From: Purshia tridentata
Lineage: Eukaryota > Streptophyta > Magnoliopsida > Rosales > Rosaceae
NCBI GenBank assembly: GCA_003254885.1
Contig: QANT01001927.1
Span: 1-64,000, forward strand
Direction: 5' to 3'
Length of the DNA: 64,000 bases
The notes beneath the pieces are model-generated. The model had not been told where the DNA came from and did no database searches. It worked only from the letters and a program-made list of their open reading frames with translations. A program made the position numbers and the translations under genes. Positions within the stretch are counted from its first letter, which is position 1; the number at the start of each line of letters is the position of its first letter. Of the stretch, positions 62,404 through 64,000 are shown in pieces.

Positions 62404-62556
62404 CTGTGAATCATAAACATGCCATCATCAGTTGATAGAGTAAAAGCTTTCTACAATACCATTCATTTATCTTCAAGAAAACTCAATATGTGGGCTTGTT
62501 TGGTTGGTCGGAAGGTAAAGGAAACCGGAGGAAAATGGGGAGCTGTATCGATTTAC
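62404..62556 (-). other. Predicted 5' UTR intron of GRXS15
   Basis: Read on the minus strand the segment begins GTAAATCG after CTTCTTCAG and ends ATTCACAG. The upstream leader exon (about 62557-62640) is CT-rich on the minus strand, as in many plant leaders. Confidence 0.6.
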
Positions 62557-62644
62557 CTGAAGAAGAGGAGAGGTGAAACAGAGGAGGAAGCTGGGGAGAG
62601 AAGAGAGAGGGAGTTCCAGTGAAACGGTGCGTTTTCGAAGAGGG

Positions 62645-63297
62645 ACAGTGACGATTTTTGCACCGTTGATCTGCAAAGATGATGTCACGGGCGCCGTGAA
62701 CTGGCGTATGTCCGGTTGAAGGGAAAGGCTTTGCAGTTCAGCTGGAAAATAAGTCGGTTGTTTAATAATCTGATCGGGCAACTGTTTCATTTTATATGTA
62801 CGTTTTTATATGATTTGTATTAAAAAAAAAAGTGATAATATTATTAAAAAACAAAATATAAAAAATGACATAGTGTCATAATTGACATTACATTAAGATA
62901 ATTCCTCATTATATGAGTATTGCCAGTATCTTTTCAAGGGGTTGATTTGTCTAGTCGGATGTGGAGTGTACCAAGTTACCAACGGGGGTAAATGGTTAAT
63001 TTTATTCGATTAGTAAAATAATGGCGGCACCAAGCACCTACTTCAATATATTTAATAACTTAACAAATACTATTAAAGGCTTTATTACATAAATAAATGT
63101 CACAGCAAGTTGTGCAAAAATGTTATACAAATTTTTAATTGTGATAAAATATCATCCAATTTTTTAACAAGTGCACAACTACCACTTCCGTCAATTGTGT
63201 CCATATCCCCGTTTAAATAAAGGGGCATTTTTTACTTTTCACACTCACCACATACAAACCTTTTGGGATACAATTTAAGCGTGTATCCTATGACATT
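62645..63297. other. Intergenic, AT-rich
   Basis: This is the upstream flank of GRXS15. No clear gene, repeat or transposon end was seen. Confidence 0.6.
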
Positions 63298-63447
63298 ATG
63301 TTATTGCTAGTCCTACTCTTCATGGTGGTTTGTGGAAGATTTGAAGCTGTTGAAGCTGATACTTGTGGTGATGTTGAGAGCCTGCAGAATGCAGACCAAG
63401 GTAGAAAAATACTGCGATGCCAGAGCTACCATGCTACCAGACTCTAG
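63298..63447 (+). CDS. Possible small secreted peptide, 49 codons
   Basis: The frame MLLLVLLFMVVCGRFEAVEA begins with a strongly hydrophobic stretch like a signal peptide, with a plausible cleavage after AVEA. A short mature part with two Cys follows and a TAG stop at 63445. No family is recognised and there is no supporting homolog in the window. It may be a chance frame or a remnant exon. Confidence 0.2.
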   Translation: MLLLVLLFMVVCGRFEAVEADTCGDVESLQNADQGRKILRCQSYHATRL

Positions 63448-63906
63448 TTCTTCCAATCAAGCCGGTGCAATCTCAGTCCTCAACAGATCTCATTTACTAT
63501 ATGGTAATAACAGGTAATATATACAGGAAAATAAATTTGCCTTCATATTCAAAACGATAAACTGTATCAAGTCCAAAAAAATTAAAACAATTAAGTTTTA
63601 TATAGTACTGAACTATGCAACATTCGCCAAGAAAGAGAAAAAAAAAATTCCTACAACTCTTAATGACAAATGAAACTTCATGCAATACTCTTCAACACTT
63701 GGGACATGACCGGGAAACTGAGAAGACATAATGTGAAAGTGCAGCTGCAACTGTTTCAACTACAAAAGCCAAAAGCAAATCCGTCAGCAGGAGAGAAAAA
63801 CATGCAAACGTTGCAAAATTACAATGGCTATTTTAAAGAAACTTACAGCAGAATCGTGACTAGTCTTTTGTGCAAGCAAATTAACCAGATAAACAATGTG
63901 CAGCAA

Positions 63907-64000
63907 TCACCTCCGGTTATTGTATGTTGGCCATCTTTGATTTCGCCAACGAAGGCCCCTGGGACGGGGTGCACTATCTCGCAGAGAAGTATTGTTCCAT
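63907..64000 (-). CDS. Last exon of an unidentified gene (cut by the window edge)
   Basis: On the minus strand a frame enters at the window edge and reads ...SLRDSAPRPRGLRWRNQRW...NNRR before a TGA at 63909-63907. The sequence is GC-richer than its surroundings and Arg/Trp-rich, like a basic protein tail. About 30 codons are visible, too few to name the family. Confidence 0.4.
   Translation of the reverse strand, partial: WNNTSLRDSAPRPRGLRWRNQRWPTYNNRR

Overview
This is plant nuclear DNA from a eudicot, probably a woody rosid. It is AT-rich, its genes have many short GT-AG introns, all gene families are plant-type, and it holds CACTA, MITE, SINE and copia-type debris. Species cannot be fixed from the sequence. 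Three lone Ns (38951, 51363, 52654) sit in low-complexity DNA, and two are flanked by an exact local duplication, so a few joints are assembly-doubtful.

Region 1 (1-26900) is a resistance-gene cluster interleaved with copies of a DNA-repair gene. A CACTA-type transposon (191-1937) is followed by one intact RPS5-like CC-NB-LRR gene (minus, 2708-5416) and three decayed relatives (about 9225-10110, 13390-16109, 19884-21731), all on the minus strand. Two orphan N-terminal scraps lie at 16838-16884 and 17757-17832. The cluster grew by duplication of a divergent unit: NLR on the minus strand, a 5' block, then a photolyase on the plus strand. The complete (6-4) photolyase (UVR3 type, 14 exons, 22513-26900) stands head-to-head with the last NLR. 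Two truncated photolyase pseudogenes (10980-12500 and 18690-19280) keep intron sequence and share a non-photolyase 5' block. All three NLR copies that retain the P-loop carry a miR482/2118-like target sequence there.

Region 2 (26901-64000) is ordinary single-copy gene space. In order it holds a mitochondrial cytochrome c oxidase subunit 5b gene (+, 27742-30964), about 10 kb of gene-poor DNA with a SINE and small duplications, an acyl-protein thioesterase (+, 41315-44728), a TSO1/TCX-type CXC-domain transcription factor (-, 45767-51900), the ribosome-biogenesis WD40 protein PWP2 (+, 53648-59455), and the mitochondrial CGFS monothiol glutaredoxin GRXS15 (-, 60193-62402). At the right edge is the last exon of an unidentified minus-strand gene. 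Thioesterase and TCX are convergent. TCX and PWP2 are divergent across a nested inverted-repeat element. PWP2 and GRXS15 are convergent.

No CRISPR array, rRNA or intact tRNA was seen. No wholly new system was found. The most original features are the NLR-photolyase unit duplication, a GC-AG intron in the TCX gene, a MITE sitting in an LRR exon with a clear 9-bp target duplication, and a CACTA element that may carry host-like exons.
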